From Promethearchaeota archaeon (GTDB lineage: Archaea; Asgardarchaeota; Lokiarchaeia; Sigyniarchaeales; SOKP01): a DNA stretch of 62,718 nucleotides. The notes under the pieces are model-generated. The model saw only the letters and a program-made list of their open reading frames with translations, was not told where the DNA came from and searched no databases. Made by a program: the position numbers and the translations under genes. Position 1 is the stretch's first letter. The number at the start of each line of letters is the position of its first letter. Of this stretch, positions 8,678-17,670 are shown in pieces. The stretch spans positions 1 through 62,718 of the forward strand of contig JAHLWP010000023.1 in assembly GCA_019057865.1 (NCBI GenBank). Reading direction: 5' to 3'.

Positions 8678-8685
8678 ATATAAAA
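8678..8685 (-). promoter_or_regulatory. Putative TATA box of the uS15-eS1 operon
   Basis: Reading the minus strand, TTTTATAT is flanked upstream by A/T-rich sequence that could hold a BRE. It lies about 66 bp before the uS15 ATG, so initiation about 25 bp downstream would leave a leader of some 40 nt. Base composition here makes chance matches likely. Confidence 0.35.
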
Positions 8686-8760
8686 TAAAATTTTGCAATT
8701 TAAATTCTAATAGAAGAAGATTAACAAAATAAATTTTGGTACTCTATTATTAAAATATTT

Positions 8761-9354
8761 ATGAAGAATAAAAATGAAATTCTTTACTTTATTACTGGAA
8801 ATAATAATAAATTTAATGAAGTTTTGAGTTTTTTCGAGAAAGAAAACTTAAATTATTTTTTAAAACAAAAGAAGATTAAAACAATCGAAATTCAAGCAGA
8901 TTCTATTAAAAATGTAGCCTTATTTAAATTAAATAGCATAAGGGAAAAAATTAATGGCTCTTTTTTCATTGAAGATGCTGGATTTTTTGTAGATATCCCC
9001 CTCAATGGCTTTCCAGGTGTTTATTCCTCATATGTATTGAGAACCATTGGTAATGAAAGAATACTTAAATTAATTAATGATTTTGTTCAATCAAGAGCTC
9101 ATTTTTCTGCAGTTATTGCTTTATATTTTAAACCTAAAGATAAAATCCTCTATTTTGAAGGTAATGTAGAAGGAAGGGTTTCGAGTAAAATTAGAGGTAA
9201 GGGTGGATTTGGTTTTGATCCGATTTTTATCCCTGATAGTATACCTGATAAGACTTTTGCTGAACTCTCAATAGAAGAAAAAAATCGTGTATCTCATAGA
9301 GGGATAGCACTAAAAAAATTAGTTGATTTTCTTCAGCAAAATATGAAAACTTGA
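8761..9354 (+). CDS. rdgB: XTP/dITP diphosphatase (RdgB/HAM1 family)
   Basis: The enzyme hydrolyses non-canonical purine nucleoside triphosphates (ITP, dITP, XTP) to monophosphates and pyrophosphate, keeping them out of nucleic acids. Family motifs are clear: the opening ITGNNNKFNEV, the metal-binding EDAGFFVDIPLNGFPGVYSS, GKGGFGFDPIFIPD, and the C-terminal SHRGIALKKL. The length of 197 aa is typical. It is divergent from the uS15 operon with a 148-bp spacer. Confidence 0.93.
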   Translation: MKNKNEILYFITGNNNKFNEVLSFFEKENLNYFLKQKKIKTIEIQADSIKNVALFKLNSIREKINGSFFIEDAGFFVDIPLNGFPGVYSSYVLRTIGNERILKLINDFVQSRAHFSAVIALYFKPKDKILYFEGNVEGRVSSKIRGKGGFGFDPIFIPDSIPDKTFAELSIEEKNRVSHRGIALKKLVDFLQQNMKT

Positions 9355-9461
9355 AAGGAATTTTTTAAAATGTTTGGCGAAATATATCCATTATAGTTTG
9401 TCGACTTAATTTCATTAAAATTATAAAAGTCAATAGATCTTTAGAAAGCGCATTATTCAAA

Positions 9462-10187
9462 CTATTTATTCTTTATATAATTTAGAATTTTGAGATACAG
9501 ATCCTTTTCTGCATCCTTTTTGTTTCCAAATTTTTCTGACTGTAAGCTATTTGGAAGTATTAGTAATTCCATTTGACTATTTTTATCAACTATTTTAAGA
9601 TTTTTGGCTCTCCAGATAGGGTCGTGTTCAAGACCATATTTTTCAAATTCAAGTTTTATAAGTATATTTGTTTTGTACTTATTTTGAAGAAATTCTAATA
9701 AAGCATTTTTATTTAATATAGTAGAATCTTTTATAATAGATTCAATATCCTCATAGAATCTATTAATTATCTTGTCTTCCACTAGTTTTAAATTAAAATC
9801 CGAATCAAGAAATATAGCACCGCATATCGCTTCAAAAATATCTGCTAAAATTCGAGTTCCCTCAATTTTTTGTTTATCAGATTTGAAAATATATCGCTCT
9901 AAATCAATTTTTATTGCTATTTTTTTAAATGCTTCATCGCTTTCCAATGATGCTTTAAGTTTTGTAATTTCTCCAGGATCCTCAATTCCCATTTGATATA
10001 ATTTTAATATGAATGCTGTTTTTATAACAGAATCTCCGAGAATTTCCAAATATTCATATGAAGGAATATTGTTTTCATTTCCAAATTGGGGAGTTGTTAA
10101 CGCTTGACCTAATAAGTCTTCATTCTTAAATTTATATTTTAATAAATCTTGGAATTTTTTTAATTTCTGACTCATCTTATCCAGCAT
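9462..10187 (-). CDS. rnc: Ribonuclease III
   Basis: The N-terminal catalytic domain carries the RNase III signature YEYLEILGDSVIKTAF (canonical ERLEFLGDAVL) with the metal-binding Glu and Asp, and the second conserved helix ADIFEAICGAIFLDSDF that supplies the remaining Asp and Glu. The C-terminal 70 residues match a double-stranded RNA-binding domain (KNALLEFLQNKYKTN, then a closing KKDAEKDLYLKILNYI). At 241 aa it has bacterial-type length. The enzyme cleaves dsRNA in rRNA precursors and structured RNAs. RNase III is patchy in archaea, so this one is notable. The start may be the ATG at 10187 or the one four codons later. Confidence 0.9.
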   Translation of the reverse strand: MLDKMSQKLKKFQDLLKYKFKNEDLLGQALTTPQFGNENNIPSYEYLEILGDSVIKTAFILKLYQMGIEDPGEITKLKASLESDEAFKKIAIKIDLERYIFKSDKQKIEGTRILADIFEAICGAIFLDSDFNLKLVEDKIINRFYEDIESIIKDSTILNKNALLEFLQNKYKTNILIKLEFEKYGLEHDPIWRAKNLKIVDKNSQMELLILPNSLQSEKFGNKKDAEKDLYLKILNYIKNK

Positions 10188-10248
10188 CTTCCTAATTAAC
10201 TATTATTATCAGATAAATTTAAAAATTTAATCTATTCTTAATAAATAT

Positions 10249-10674
10249 ATGGAAAGAGAAAAAATTCTTTCAATAATAAAAGGAATTGAGGAGAAGAATT
10301 TAGAATTAGAAAAGTACCTTTCAAATTTAACTATTTTATCTAGAAATGATGTTATTAAAGAAATCTCACAAAACATTATTCAAAATAATGAATTATTACA
10401 AGAAATAGTAAGTAGTAAGGAACAGCTTTTTTCAAGCGGAATTAAAAGACCTACTAGCCCAATCCAACATATAATCGAAGGTTTTCTCTCTAAAATTAAA
10501 AACACTCCCTTTAAAAAGGTTATATATTTAAGAGAGTTTCTTGAGATATTCAAACAAGAAATATCGGAGAAAGATAAAGATGTGATTTTACAATCCTTGA
10601 AAGACGAAAAAAATGAAGAAGAATTAAAAGAGAAAATGATAACTTTAGCTAATACATTTGAATTGAAATTTTAA
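10249..10674 (+). CDS. Hypothetical helical protein
   Basis: This 141-aa protein is almost entirely predicted helix, rich in Glu, Lys, Leu and Ile. Heptad-like spacing in the first 60 residues suggests a coiled coil. A short linker (GIKRPTSP) separates it from a second helical half that contains KKVIYLREFLEIFKQE. No catalytic motif, cysteine pair or membrane segment is present. It is divergent from the RNase III gene with only about 60 bp between starts, so the two may share a control region. I do not recognise the family. Confidence 0.6.
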   Translation: MEREKILSIIKGIEEKNLELEKYLSNLTILSRNDVIKEISQNIIQNNELLQEIVSSKEQLFSSGIKRPTSPIQHIIEGFLSKIKNTPFKKVIYLREFLEIFKQEISEKDKDVILQSLKDEKNEEELKEKMITLANTFELKF

Positions 10675-10723
10675 AATTAATTCCTTTAACTTATGATTTG
10701 AAAAGTTATATGTATTATTTAAT

Positions 10724-11119
10724 TCAAAGCTCAAATAGCTGAAGTAAAATTAATACTTTTTTAATACCTCGTATCTTTATTTTTCCAGTAAGTACTTTCC
10801 TTATTATTTTCCCCATTGAAACTTCATCGCCTCCTAAGATTTCCAAAAATAAAGGCGTAGAAGTTTGAAATAAGCCATCCCAACCAACAACTTTCTTTTT
10901 TAAATTCTTTTTTGGTTTATTTTCTATGCCCTCAACATGTATTGTGCCTTTATCGATCACAAGCAACGCAGCATATTTTCCATCTTTTGCATTCAAAAGA
11001 ATTTTAACTCCAGTATCCTTAAATCTTTCTTTAAATTTCTCATTTTCATTTAAAGGGTCAACCAACTTCGCTACAGTGGCAGCAAAACCACGTGGTCTTT
11101 TCTTTTTTTCTTCAGTCAT
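10724..11119 (-). CDS. SCP-2 sterol-carrier-like domain protein
   Basis: The protein (131 aa from the ATG at 11119) has the SCP-2 pattern: a strand pair GVKILLNAKDGKYAALLVIDKGTIHVEG, a helix, and the C-terminal FLEILGGDEVSMGKIIRKVLTGKIKIRG with the typical LxGxIKIxG close. SCP-2 domains bind lipids or acyl chains in a hydrophobic tunnel and in prokaryotes often accompany acyl-CoA metabolism. The N terminus is basic (KKKRPRGFAATVAK). It is monocistronic, and an 11-bp-arm inverted repeat sits 8 bp upstream of the start codon. The ligand is unknown. Confidence 0.75.
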   Translation of the reverse strand: MTEEKKKRPRGFAATVAKLVDPLNENEKFKERFKDTGVKILLNAKDGKYAALLVIDKGTIHVEGIENKPKKNLKKKVVGWDGLFQTSTPLFLEILGGDEVSMGKIIRKVLTGKIKIRGIKKVLILLQLFEL

Positions 11120-11126
11120 ACTAATC

Positions 11127-11149
11127 AATTACTAAAAATTTTAGTAATT
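11127..11149. promoter_or_regulatory. Perfect inverted repeat just upstream of the SCP2 gene
   Basis: The sequence AATTACTAAAA / TTTTAGTAATT is a perfect 11-bp inverted repeat around a single central base (11138). It ends 8 bp from the SCP2 start codon, so in the RNA it could form a hairpin that covers the ribosome-binding region; as DNA it is a candidate operator. Confidence 0.5.
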
Positions 11150-11295
11150 TTAATACTTTTTTCAGTTATAATTAAATTACTTCTTAAATAATTTAAAGAT
11201 TTAATTTATTTTTTTAAAGTTAAACGTAAGAATTCATAAATAGATAAAATATTAGAGAATAAGTGAACTAATTAGAAGCAATGCTTGCAATATAG

Positions 11296-11550
11296 TTAGT
11301 ACCCATTCGCTTCAGACCTCCCAAAATAATCTTCCCACGCTTTCCTATCTTCACCGGAAATTCTTTCTCCCAAAATTCTATCTTTAACTACAATTGGTGC
11401 TGATTCTCTCTCGTCATGTTTAATTGTTTTAATTATTTTGTAATCCTCTTGGTCTTTTCCTAAGTCAAACTCTTTGTCACATGCTTTACAATATAATTTT
11501 TTGCTTTTTGGGATTAAGATGTTGTCGCACTCAGGGCAGAATCTCATCAT
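11296..11550 (-). CDS. Small zinc-ribbon protein resembling the TFS/RPB9 N-terminal domain
   Basis: The 84-aa product begins MMRFCPECDNILIPKSKK and continues CKACDKEF, a Cx2C...Cx2C zinc ribbon close to the N-terminal ribbon of archaeal transcription factor S and RNA polymerase subunits M/RPA12/RPB9. True TFS has a second C-terminal ribbon with an Asp-Glu tip that stimulates transcript cleavage; here the C-terminal half is charged linker ending in a helix, without cysteines. It is therefore either a stand-alone N-domain paralog or a truncated TFS. I chose the ATG at 11550 because a GGTGAT SD lies 7 bp upstream; a TTG at 11571 would include that SD in the coding region. Monocistronic. Confidence 0.6.
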   Translation of the reverse strand: MMRFCPECDNILIPKSKKLYCKACDKEFDLGKDQEDYKIIKTIKHDERESAPIVVKDRILGERISGEDRKAWEDYFGRSEANGY

Positions 11551-11834
11551 TCCAAAAATCACCTTTTTCAATGCTTATGCTTATTAAATTTTACGGTTTA
11601 GTTCATTATTATATTTCAGAGATATTAAAACTATTTAACCCTTATAAATTTAATGAAAATTTAACTTAATGTGCGTCAATAGTATATATAAATTTTTGCA
11701 TTTAATCAATTAATAAGTACAAAAAATCAGTCAATTAAATCATGTCAAAATATCTTATAATTTAATTAGATTTAACTAAAATGAGTAATTAAAAACCTAT
11801 TTAAATTATTACAAATCTTTTTACTTAAGAACTT

Positions 11835-12599
11835 TTGAAATTGGGGATATTTGAAATAAATTCTTCAGAAAAGAATGTTTTAGTAATAGCTCATCGAGGC
11901 GCTTACAGTGATGCTCTCGAAAATAGTATGGAGGGATTTAAAAGAGCTATTGAGTTAAGGGCTGATTATGTTGAACTGGACATTCATAAAACTTTAGATG
12001 GCATCCCTGTTATAATGCATGATACAAATACTATTAGAATGACAGGAAAAAACGGAATTATAAAGAGCATGACTATTAAGGAGTTGAAACAATTAAAATT
12101 ACATAATGGTGAGAAAATCCCTACATTACAAGAAGTCATTCAAGTTGCTAAAGGTAAAATTAAGTTATTATGTGAGTTAAAAGGTAAAGGAACTGCTTTA
12201 AATGTAGTGAAGATATTAAGAGAAAAGGATATGATTGATTCTACTATTATTCAATCCTTTTATGTTGAAGAATTGCTAGAAGTTAAAAATATTGAGCCAA
12301 ATTTTAAATTAGGATTAATTGTCCCAATTACGGAAGAATACTTACCTGAATGGGCTCAAAGGAAAAATATGATTCACGAAGTACTTAGTTTCAAGTTTGA
12401 ATATCTAATTACTCGATTTAAAAATGTTAAGGAGAAATTTATAAATTATTCTCATAAATATGATTTAAAAATACTAGTTTATCCAGTTGATTCTAAAATA
12501 ATTACTAAAAGGTATATCAATATGGGTGTAGATGGATTAATTGTTAATAATATTTCGCAAACTAAAGCTATTCTTAGGCAATTGAAGGATATTTTTTAG
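11835..12599 (+). CDS. Glycerophosphodiester phosphodiesterase
   Basis: The GDPD TIM barrel is recognised from VIAHRGAYSDALENSMEGF with catalytic His and Arg, the metal-binding VELDIHKTLDGIPVIMHD with second His, and the later CELKGKG strand. At 254 aa it is a single cytoplasmic domain with no signal peptide. It hydrolyses glycerophosphodiesters to an alcohol and glycerol-phosphate, so here it would act in lipid turnover or scavenging. The start is a TTG; the first ATG is far inside the domain. The gene stands alone behind a 260-bp AT-rich spacer. Confidence 0.88.
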   Translation: MKLGIFEINSSEKNVLVIAHRGAYSDALENSMEGFKRAIELRADYVELDIHKTLDGIPVIMHDTNTIRMTGKNGIIKSMTIKELKQLKLHNGEKIPTLQEVIQVAKGKIKLLCELKGKGTALNVVKILREKDMIDSTIIQSFYVEELLEVKNIEPNFKLGLIVPITEEYLPEWAQRKNMIHEVLSFKFEYLITRFKNVKEKFINYSHKYDLKILVYPVDSKIITKRYINMGVDGLIVNNISQTKAILRQLKDIF

Positions 12600-12722
12600 T
12601 ATATCTCTTACAAAAACATTTAAACTAATACTTTTTCCTAATTTAATAAAATATTTTAGTCAAATGATCATACTTTAATTATTATATTACAGAATTTTTT
12701 ATTATAATCTCCTTATTTAATT

Positions 12723-14219
12723 ATGCCTGATTCAGTTTCAACAGAAATGATTGATTTTAATAGACTATTTTACCCAAGAGCTATTGGTATTATTGGAGCT
12801 AGTTATAAACCTGCTGGAGGAGGATATTTTGTCGAAATCATGAAGGATAGATTTCGAAATCCTATCTATCTTTTTAATCCCCGTTTAGCCGGCACTGAAC
12901 TATTTGGTATAAAGGTTTATCGCTCAATTTTAGAAATCCCTAAAGAAAAGCCAATTGATTATGTAATAATTGGTGTTCCCGCCAAAATAGTCCCTAAAGT
13001 TTTAGAAGAGATTGGGCAGAAGGGAGTTCCATTTGCTACAATTTTTGCTTCTGGGTTTAGTGAAGTTGGAAATGAAGATTTAGAGAGTCAAGTGCTTAGC
13101 TTAGCTAAAAAATATCATATTCGCATAATAGGACCAAATTGTTTGGGTGTTTATAATCCAGAAGCAGGATTATATATTGGAAGAGATCAATCAAGAAAGG
13201 CAGGAAATTTTGGATCTGTGTTGCAATCTGGTGGATTAGCGGTAAATATAGCTCAATTAGCATGTACTTATGGAGTAGAAGTCTCAAAAATGATCTCAAT
13301 TGGAAATGCTATAGATTTATCACATCCAGATTTTTTAGAATATTTTCTAATTGATAATCGCACAGCAATTATTGGATTGTATCTTGAAAATCTTAAAACT
13401 CAAAAGATTGGTCGCCGATTCATGGAAACAGCGAAAAAATGTAATCTAAATAGAAAACCCGTGATCTTATGGAGAGCTGGTTATGGAGAAGCAACTAAGA
13501 AAGCAATATTGTCCCATACAGGAGGTTTAGCAGGAAACAATAAAATTTGGCAAGCAGTTGCTAAGCAAACAGGGTGTAGCCTAGTAGATAACTCAGTTGA
13601 ACTTGCGGCTTTAGCTTCTGCTTTTAAATTAATCCATTTACCCACTACACGCAATATTGGATTAATAGGAATTGGTGGAGGCTCAACAATAGAGGCAGGA
13701 GATACTTTAGAAAAATATAATTTGAAAATTCCTCAACTAACTGAAAAAACAATTATCAAAATGAGTCGTTTTTTACCTGACGTAAATACTAATTTTACAA
13801 ATCCTATTGATCTAGGAGCTCAGGGAGCTCTCCCTCATGTATATTATCGAACAATCTTAACTCTTGATAAAGACCCTAATATTTCTTCTATAGTGTTTGT
13901 TAAAGATCCTGAACGATTTCGCAAATTAGAAGACTCAATTCTAGGTAAATTAGGATTTGATAAAGGTGTAGATTTAAATCGAGAATTCATCAGGTATATT
14001 AGTAAAGCAAAAAGAATTTGTACAAAACCTATGGTTTGTGTAATGTTAAAAATTTCGGAAGGATTTGAGGAGTATAAAAGTCGTTATAAATTTAAATTAA
14101 AGCTTCTTAACAGAAATGTCCCTGTATTCGAAAACTTTGATTTATGTGGAAAAATACTCAACAATATGAATACATATAGAGAATTTCTTCAAAAGTATGG
14201 AAAGTATCCAAAAAATTAA
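12723..14219 (+). CDS. ADP-forming acyl-CoA synthetase, alpha-subunit type
   Basis: The alpha subunit of archaeal ADP-forming acetyl/acyl-CoA synthetase holds a CoA-binding Rossmann domain (YPRAIGIIGASYKPAGGGYF), then a succinyl-CoA-ligase-like part with IGPNCLGVYNPEAG, and the phosphorylated histidine in AILSHTGGLAG (His265). The 498-aa length matches the alpha subunit alone. The ATP-grasp beta subunit, which completes the reaction acyl-CoA + ADP + Pi to acid + CoA + ATP, is not next to it and not in this window. The enzyme lets anaerobes recover ATP from acyl-CoA. Substrate (acetate, branched or aromatic acids) is not predictable. Confidence 0.85.
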   Translation: MPDSVSTEMIDFNRLFYPRAIGIIGASYKPAGGGYFVEIMKDRFRNPIYLFNPRLAGTELFGIKVYRSILEIPKEKPIDYVIIGVPAKIVPKVLEEIGQKGVPFATIFASGFSEVGNEDLESQVLSLAKKYHIRIIGPNCLGVYNPEAGLYIGRDQSRKAGNFGSVLQSGGLAVNIAQLACTYGVEVSKMISIGNAIDLSHPDFLEYFLIDNRTAIIGLYLENLKTQKIGRRFMETAKKCNLNRKPVILWRAGYGEATKKAILSHTGGLAGNNKIWQAVAKQTGCSLVDNSVELAALASAFKLIHLPTTRNIGLIGIGGGSTIEAGDTLEKYNLKIPQLTEKTIIKMSRFLPDVNTNFTNPIDLGAQGALPHVYYRTILTLDKDPNISSIVFVKDPERFRKLEDSILGKLGFDKGVDLNREFIRYISKAKRICTKPMVCVMLKISEGFEEYKSRYKFKLKLLNRNVPVFENFDLCGKILNNMNTYREFLQKYGKYPKN

Positions 14220-14448
14220 TCCTTTCTATTTAGAATATTTAATTGTTATACTTTCTCGAATGTTCAGTGGAATCTTATTATTGTTTATTCGTAATTTAAA
14301 GAGGATATTTTTGGTAAACAATTAATCTTATTTTTTTAAACAAAATAGTTTTTACTTTTATTTCTCTTATCTTCTTTTATCAAATTGATTTTGATAAAAT
14401 TAAAACAGTTTAAAAATTTTTTCAAGTATTTAGGAAGTATTCAACAAA

Positions 14449-15261
14449 TCAAGCTGTTTTTTGCTGATTAATTAGATGTTTAACTTCTATTGGACGTCCA
14501 GGACTACCTTGATAATACTTTTTACCATCCTTTCCTCGCCAATTTTTATGTAATACTGTATTAGGGAATATAATATTATCGTCTGTCGTCAACGCATTTG
14601 GACCTGCTATTGTCCCTGGATAAAATGTATTGTTTATTCCTATTTTAATTTCCATCATAGTAATTTTACCGAAAATTGTGTTAACTGCATGACTTGATAA
14701 AGCACTTGAAGGATAAAAAAATGTATTATCTCCTATATCAGTAAATTCTAAACCTACATACCCATCGCAATAAATAACATTATGTCCGATTTTATTATGC
14801 GAAACTTTTCGAAGTGTTCGATTTACGAGCCATGGAAATGGAGATTTTGACGTTATCCACATTGGATATTTAATAATAAAACCTCTTTTATGATAGTATT
14901 TCATCATTTTACCTTCTGGACTATTTACATCGTCAAGAACTCGTGCAAAAACACCTTCTTGAGGTGGTGATTTTTTATACCAATACCTAGCCCAAAACGC
15001 TACAAATTCGATTAAAACAATCAAATAGATATAATATATTAATAAAAGAAAACCTGGTAATATAAGTAAATGTAAGAAAGGTGGAATTGAAAATAATCTA
15101 ATAAAAAAGTATTCAAAAAGGAAAAATATACCAACACACAAATATAAAGGCACTAAGAAGCTTATAAAATTAATTTTAAAGAAATCAATTGCTGGAAGCT
15201 CGACTGTTTTTGCTTCTTTTACAGCAGAATTAAAATCATTTTTCATTTTATCAACTTCCAT
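14449..15261 (-). CDS. Membrane protein with left-handed beta-helix (acyltransferase-like) domain
   Basis: From the ATG at 15261 the protein has 270 aa. Two hydrophobic stretches (about residues 28-50 and 60-95) are probable membrane helices. The C-terminal 120 residues show hexapeptide-like repeats typical of a left-handed beta-helix (KIGHNVIYCDGYVGLEFTDI, then IGDNTFFYPSSAL and IGINNTFYPGTIAGP). Similar pairings of membrane helices with a beta-helix occur in polymer-assembling acyltransferases. A TTG at 15309 could add 16 residues, but the region before 15261 lacks sequence character. Function is not assigned; a role in envelope lipid or glycan modification is a guess. Confidence 0.65.
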   Translation of the reverse strand: MEVDKMKNDFNSAVKEAKTVELPAIDFFKINFISFLVPLYLCVGIFFLFEYFFIRLFSIPPFLHLLILPGFLLLIYYIYLIVLIEFVAFWARYWYKKSPPQEGVFARVLDDVNSPEGKMMKYYHKRGFIIKYPMWITSKSPFPWLVNRTLRKVSHNKIGHNVIYCDGYVGLEFTDIGDNTFFYPSSALSSHAVNTIFGKITMMEIKIGINNTFYPGTIAGPNALTTDDNIIFPNTVLHKNWRGKDGKKYYQGSPGRPIEVKHLINQQKTA

Positions 15262-15424
15262 AATATTGTACCTAATGAAGAACTCTAATAAATTATTTAG
15301 AATTGCCAATTAATAATTTTTTACATTTTTTATGAAAAATAATCCCAAATTTTTAAGTAAATAATTAATTTGCTTTTGTATCACTTTCTTATTAATTGTA
15401 AGAACATTTAGTATAAAAATAACC

Positions 15425-16663
15425 ATGTCAAATGATACAACCCTTAAGAATCGAAGATACTTCAAATATCCTAACTTATCTCCACTATGGATAGCTGTTT
15501 TTATCGATATTATAGGATTCTCAATGATTCTACCGATGGCACCATTTATCGCTAAGGAGTTTAACGTTCATATTTTTGTCATGGGTATAGTTCTTTCTGT
15601 AAATGCTATGTTTTCATTCATTTTTGGACCAATTTTAGGAAAATTAAGCGATAAATTTGGAAGAAAACCATTACTTTTAATCTCTCAATTTGGCACATGC
15701 GTAGGATTTATTTTATTGGCATTTTCAAATTCGATCTGGATGGTTGTTATATCGCGTGCTGTTGATGGAGTCTTTGGAGGTAATTTTCCAATTGCAAAAG
15801 CTATCATTGGTGATGAAGTTCCTCCAAAAGATAGAAGTTTTCAAATGGCAAATATAGGAGTTGCCCATGTATTAGCTTCTCTTATTGGACCAGGATTAGG
15901 GGGAACTCTTTTTAGTATTGGAGGGATTTTTCTTCCTGGATTATTGGCGGCAGGATTATCTGTATTTACAATGATAATTACAATTTTTATTTTAGAAGAG
16001 ACTTGGCCAAAATCAAAACGTCAAGTAACTCAGGAAATTATTCCAAAAATTATTATCAAAATTAGAAAAAACAAAAGTGCTATGTTTTATTTGGTACTAT
16101 GGGGTTTTCATACAGCATCTTTCATGATCGCAATGGTTTCATTTTCTTTCTTCGCGGAGATTGTATTTGGAGTTGATCCTTATGAAATTGGAATCTTATT
16201 GATGATCGCTGGTATTTTAAGGGTTTTAGTAAGATTTACATTATTTAAACCGACCATAACAAAGTTGGGAGAGAATAATGCAATCAAGTTTGGATTAGGC
16301 ATCTTTTTTGTATCCTTTCTAATAATTGGGTTCTCCATTAATGTTATAATGCTGTTCGCAATGATTTTATTCATTAGTTTTGCTGCTTCATTAACCCGTG
16401 GTCCATTAAATAGCAAAATAAGTCAGTCAGTATCACCAAGAGAACAAGGTAAGATCAATGGTTATTCTTCTGGATTAGATAGTTTTGCGCAAATTATAGG
16501 ACCTTTAACCGGTACTTTTATGCTTGGTTTTTTTGCTCCGTACTACTTAAGTTTTGTAATTGGTTCAATAGCTTTAGTTCCTTTTCTAATGAGTTTTAAA
16601 ATTATAGAATTAAAGCGATATGAGTTACCAACTCAAAAGGAAATTATAGTTCCAGAGAACTAG
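15425..16663 (+). CDS. Major facilitator superfamily transporter
   Basis: This 412-aa protein has about twelve predicted membrane helices and the MFS loop 2-3 motif GKLSDKFGRKPLLL, with a related basic motif in the second half. A charged loop of about 30 residues splits the two six-helix bundles (TWPKSKRQVTQEIIPK). The pattern fits the drug:H+ antiporter or sugar/organic-anion efflux branches. It is a single gene convergent with the alpha/beta hydrolase downstream. The substrate cannot be read from the sequence. Confidence 0.88.
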   Translation: MSNDTTLKNRRYFKYPNLSPLWIAVFIDIIGFSMILPMAPFIAKEFNVHIFVMGIVLSVNAMFSFIFGPILGKLSDKFGRKPLLLISQFGTCVGFILLAFSNSIWMVVISRAVDGVFGGNFPIAKAIIGDEVPPKDRSFQMANIGVAHVLASLIGPGLGGTLFSIGGIFLPGLLAAGLSVFTMIITIFILEETWPKSKRQVTQEIIPKIIIKIRKNKSAMFYLVLWGFHTASFMIAMVSFSFFAEIVFGVDPYEIGILLMIAGILRVLVRFTLFKPTITKLGENNAIKFGLGIFFVSFLIIGFSINVIMLFAMILFISFAASLTRGPLNSKISQSVSPREQGKINGYSSGLDSFAQIIGPLTGTFMLGFFAPYYLSFVIGSIALVPFLMSFKIIELKRYELPTQKEIIVPEN

Positions 16664-16725
16664 TTAATTCATATCTAAAATAAATTTTTCTGATAATTCA
16701 AATAATTAATATTTAAGTTTAATCT

Positions 16726-17565
16726 TTAACTTTTAAGAAAATCTATGATATGCTTATTAACTTCTGGAGCTTTTTCTTTGTAAGAACTATGTCCTGCTTT
16801 CTCAATTACAATAAATTTACTATTAAGAATTCTTTCATGAATTTGCAGATTTACAGACTTAGGCATTTGGCGATCATTTGAAGCACACATAATTAATGTT
16901 TCACTTTTAATTTCATGTAATCGGTCTATAATATTATGAGTCCCTAGCGCATGTGCTTGATTTTCTATATCTTGTGGAGTTGCAGGGTTAATAGTGTCTT
17001 CTCTAATCAAATCCTCAGCTGAAAATAGTCCATAAAACTTCTTTTTTGGATTTTCTTTCATTTCTTTTCGAAATTTAAGTGTGTAACTAATAGGAGTCGA
17101 ATCGAAAAATGCTTTAGTAGGATCTTTCAATCTTTTTTCATATCCTGTAATTTTACTCTGCTTGTAGACTTCTAAGCCAGATTTATTTTCAGGCCATTTA
17201 GGAATAGTATTAATCAAAACTAATTTATTTAATCGATTGGGATATTTTACAGCAAAGTGTTGAGCAATCATACCTCCAACTGACACTCCAACAACGTGAG
17301 CTTTATCGATTTTGAGATATTCCATCAAACTATTTATATCATCAGCAAATAATTCCATAGTATATGGTTGATTTGGACGATCAGATTTACCTGACCCTCG
17401 ATTATCGAATCTTATTACCTTGAAATGTTCAGATAAAGGACCAAATTGTGCTATCCAACTTTCTTTTTTTGCTCCGAATCCATGAATTAAGAAAACTGGT
17501 ACTCCTTCACCTTTTACTTCGTAGCATATTTTTATTCCATTAACTTCAGCAAATAATTCAGACAT
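16726..17565 (-). CDS. Alpha/beta hydrolase (paralog 1)
   Basis: The fold is clear: oxyanion-hole segment VFLIHGFGAKKESW, FDNRGSGKSDRP, the nucleophile elbow GVSVGGM with Ser, the catalytic Asp region ETLIMCASNDRQMP, and His in VIEKAGHSSYKEKAPEV. It belongs to the ester-lactone/haloalkane-type hydrolases; such proteins cleave esters, lactones or C-C bonds. The 279-aa length is usual. It is 106 bp downstream of a second hydrolase of the same family and length, evidently an old tandem duplication. The substrate is unknown. Confidence 0.88.
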   Translation of the reverse strand: MSELFAEVNGIKICYEVKGEGVPVFLIHGFGAKKESWIAQFGPLSEHFKVIRFDNRGSGKSDRPNQPYTMELFADDINSLMEYLKIDKAHVVGVSVGGMIAQHFAVKYPNRLNKLVLINTIPKWPENKSGLEVYKQSKITGYEKRLKDPTKAFFDSTPISYTLKFRKEMKENPKKKFYGLFSAEDLIREDTINPATPQDIENQAHALGTHNIIDRLHEIKSETLIMCASNDRQMPKSVNLQIHERILNSKFIVIEKAGHSSYKEKAPEVNKHIIDFLKS

Positions 17566-17670
17566 ATAAGATTTATTCTAGTAATTTTTTCAAGTTAGAT
17601 AATCAAATCTTTATCAATATTAAAGATTTTTTTTAATTCTATAAATAGGGTAATTGAAGGATTTCATATT

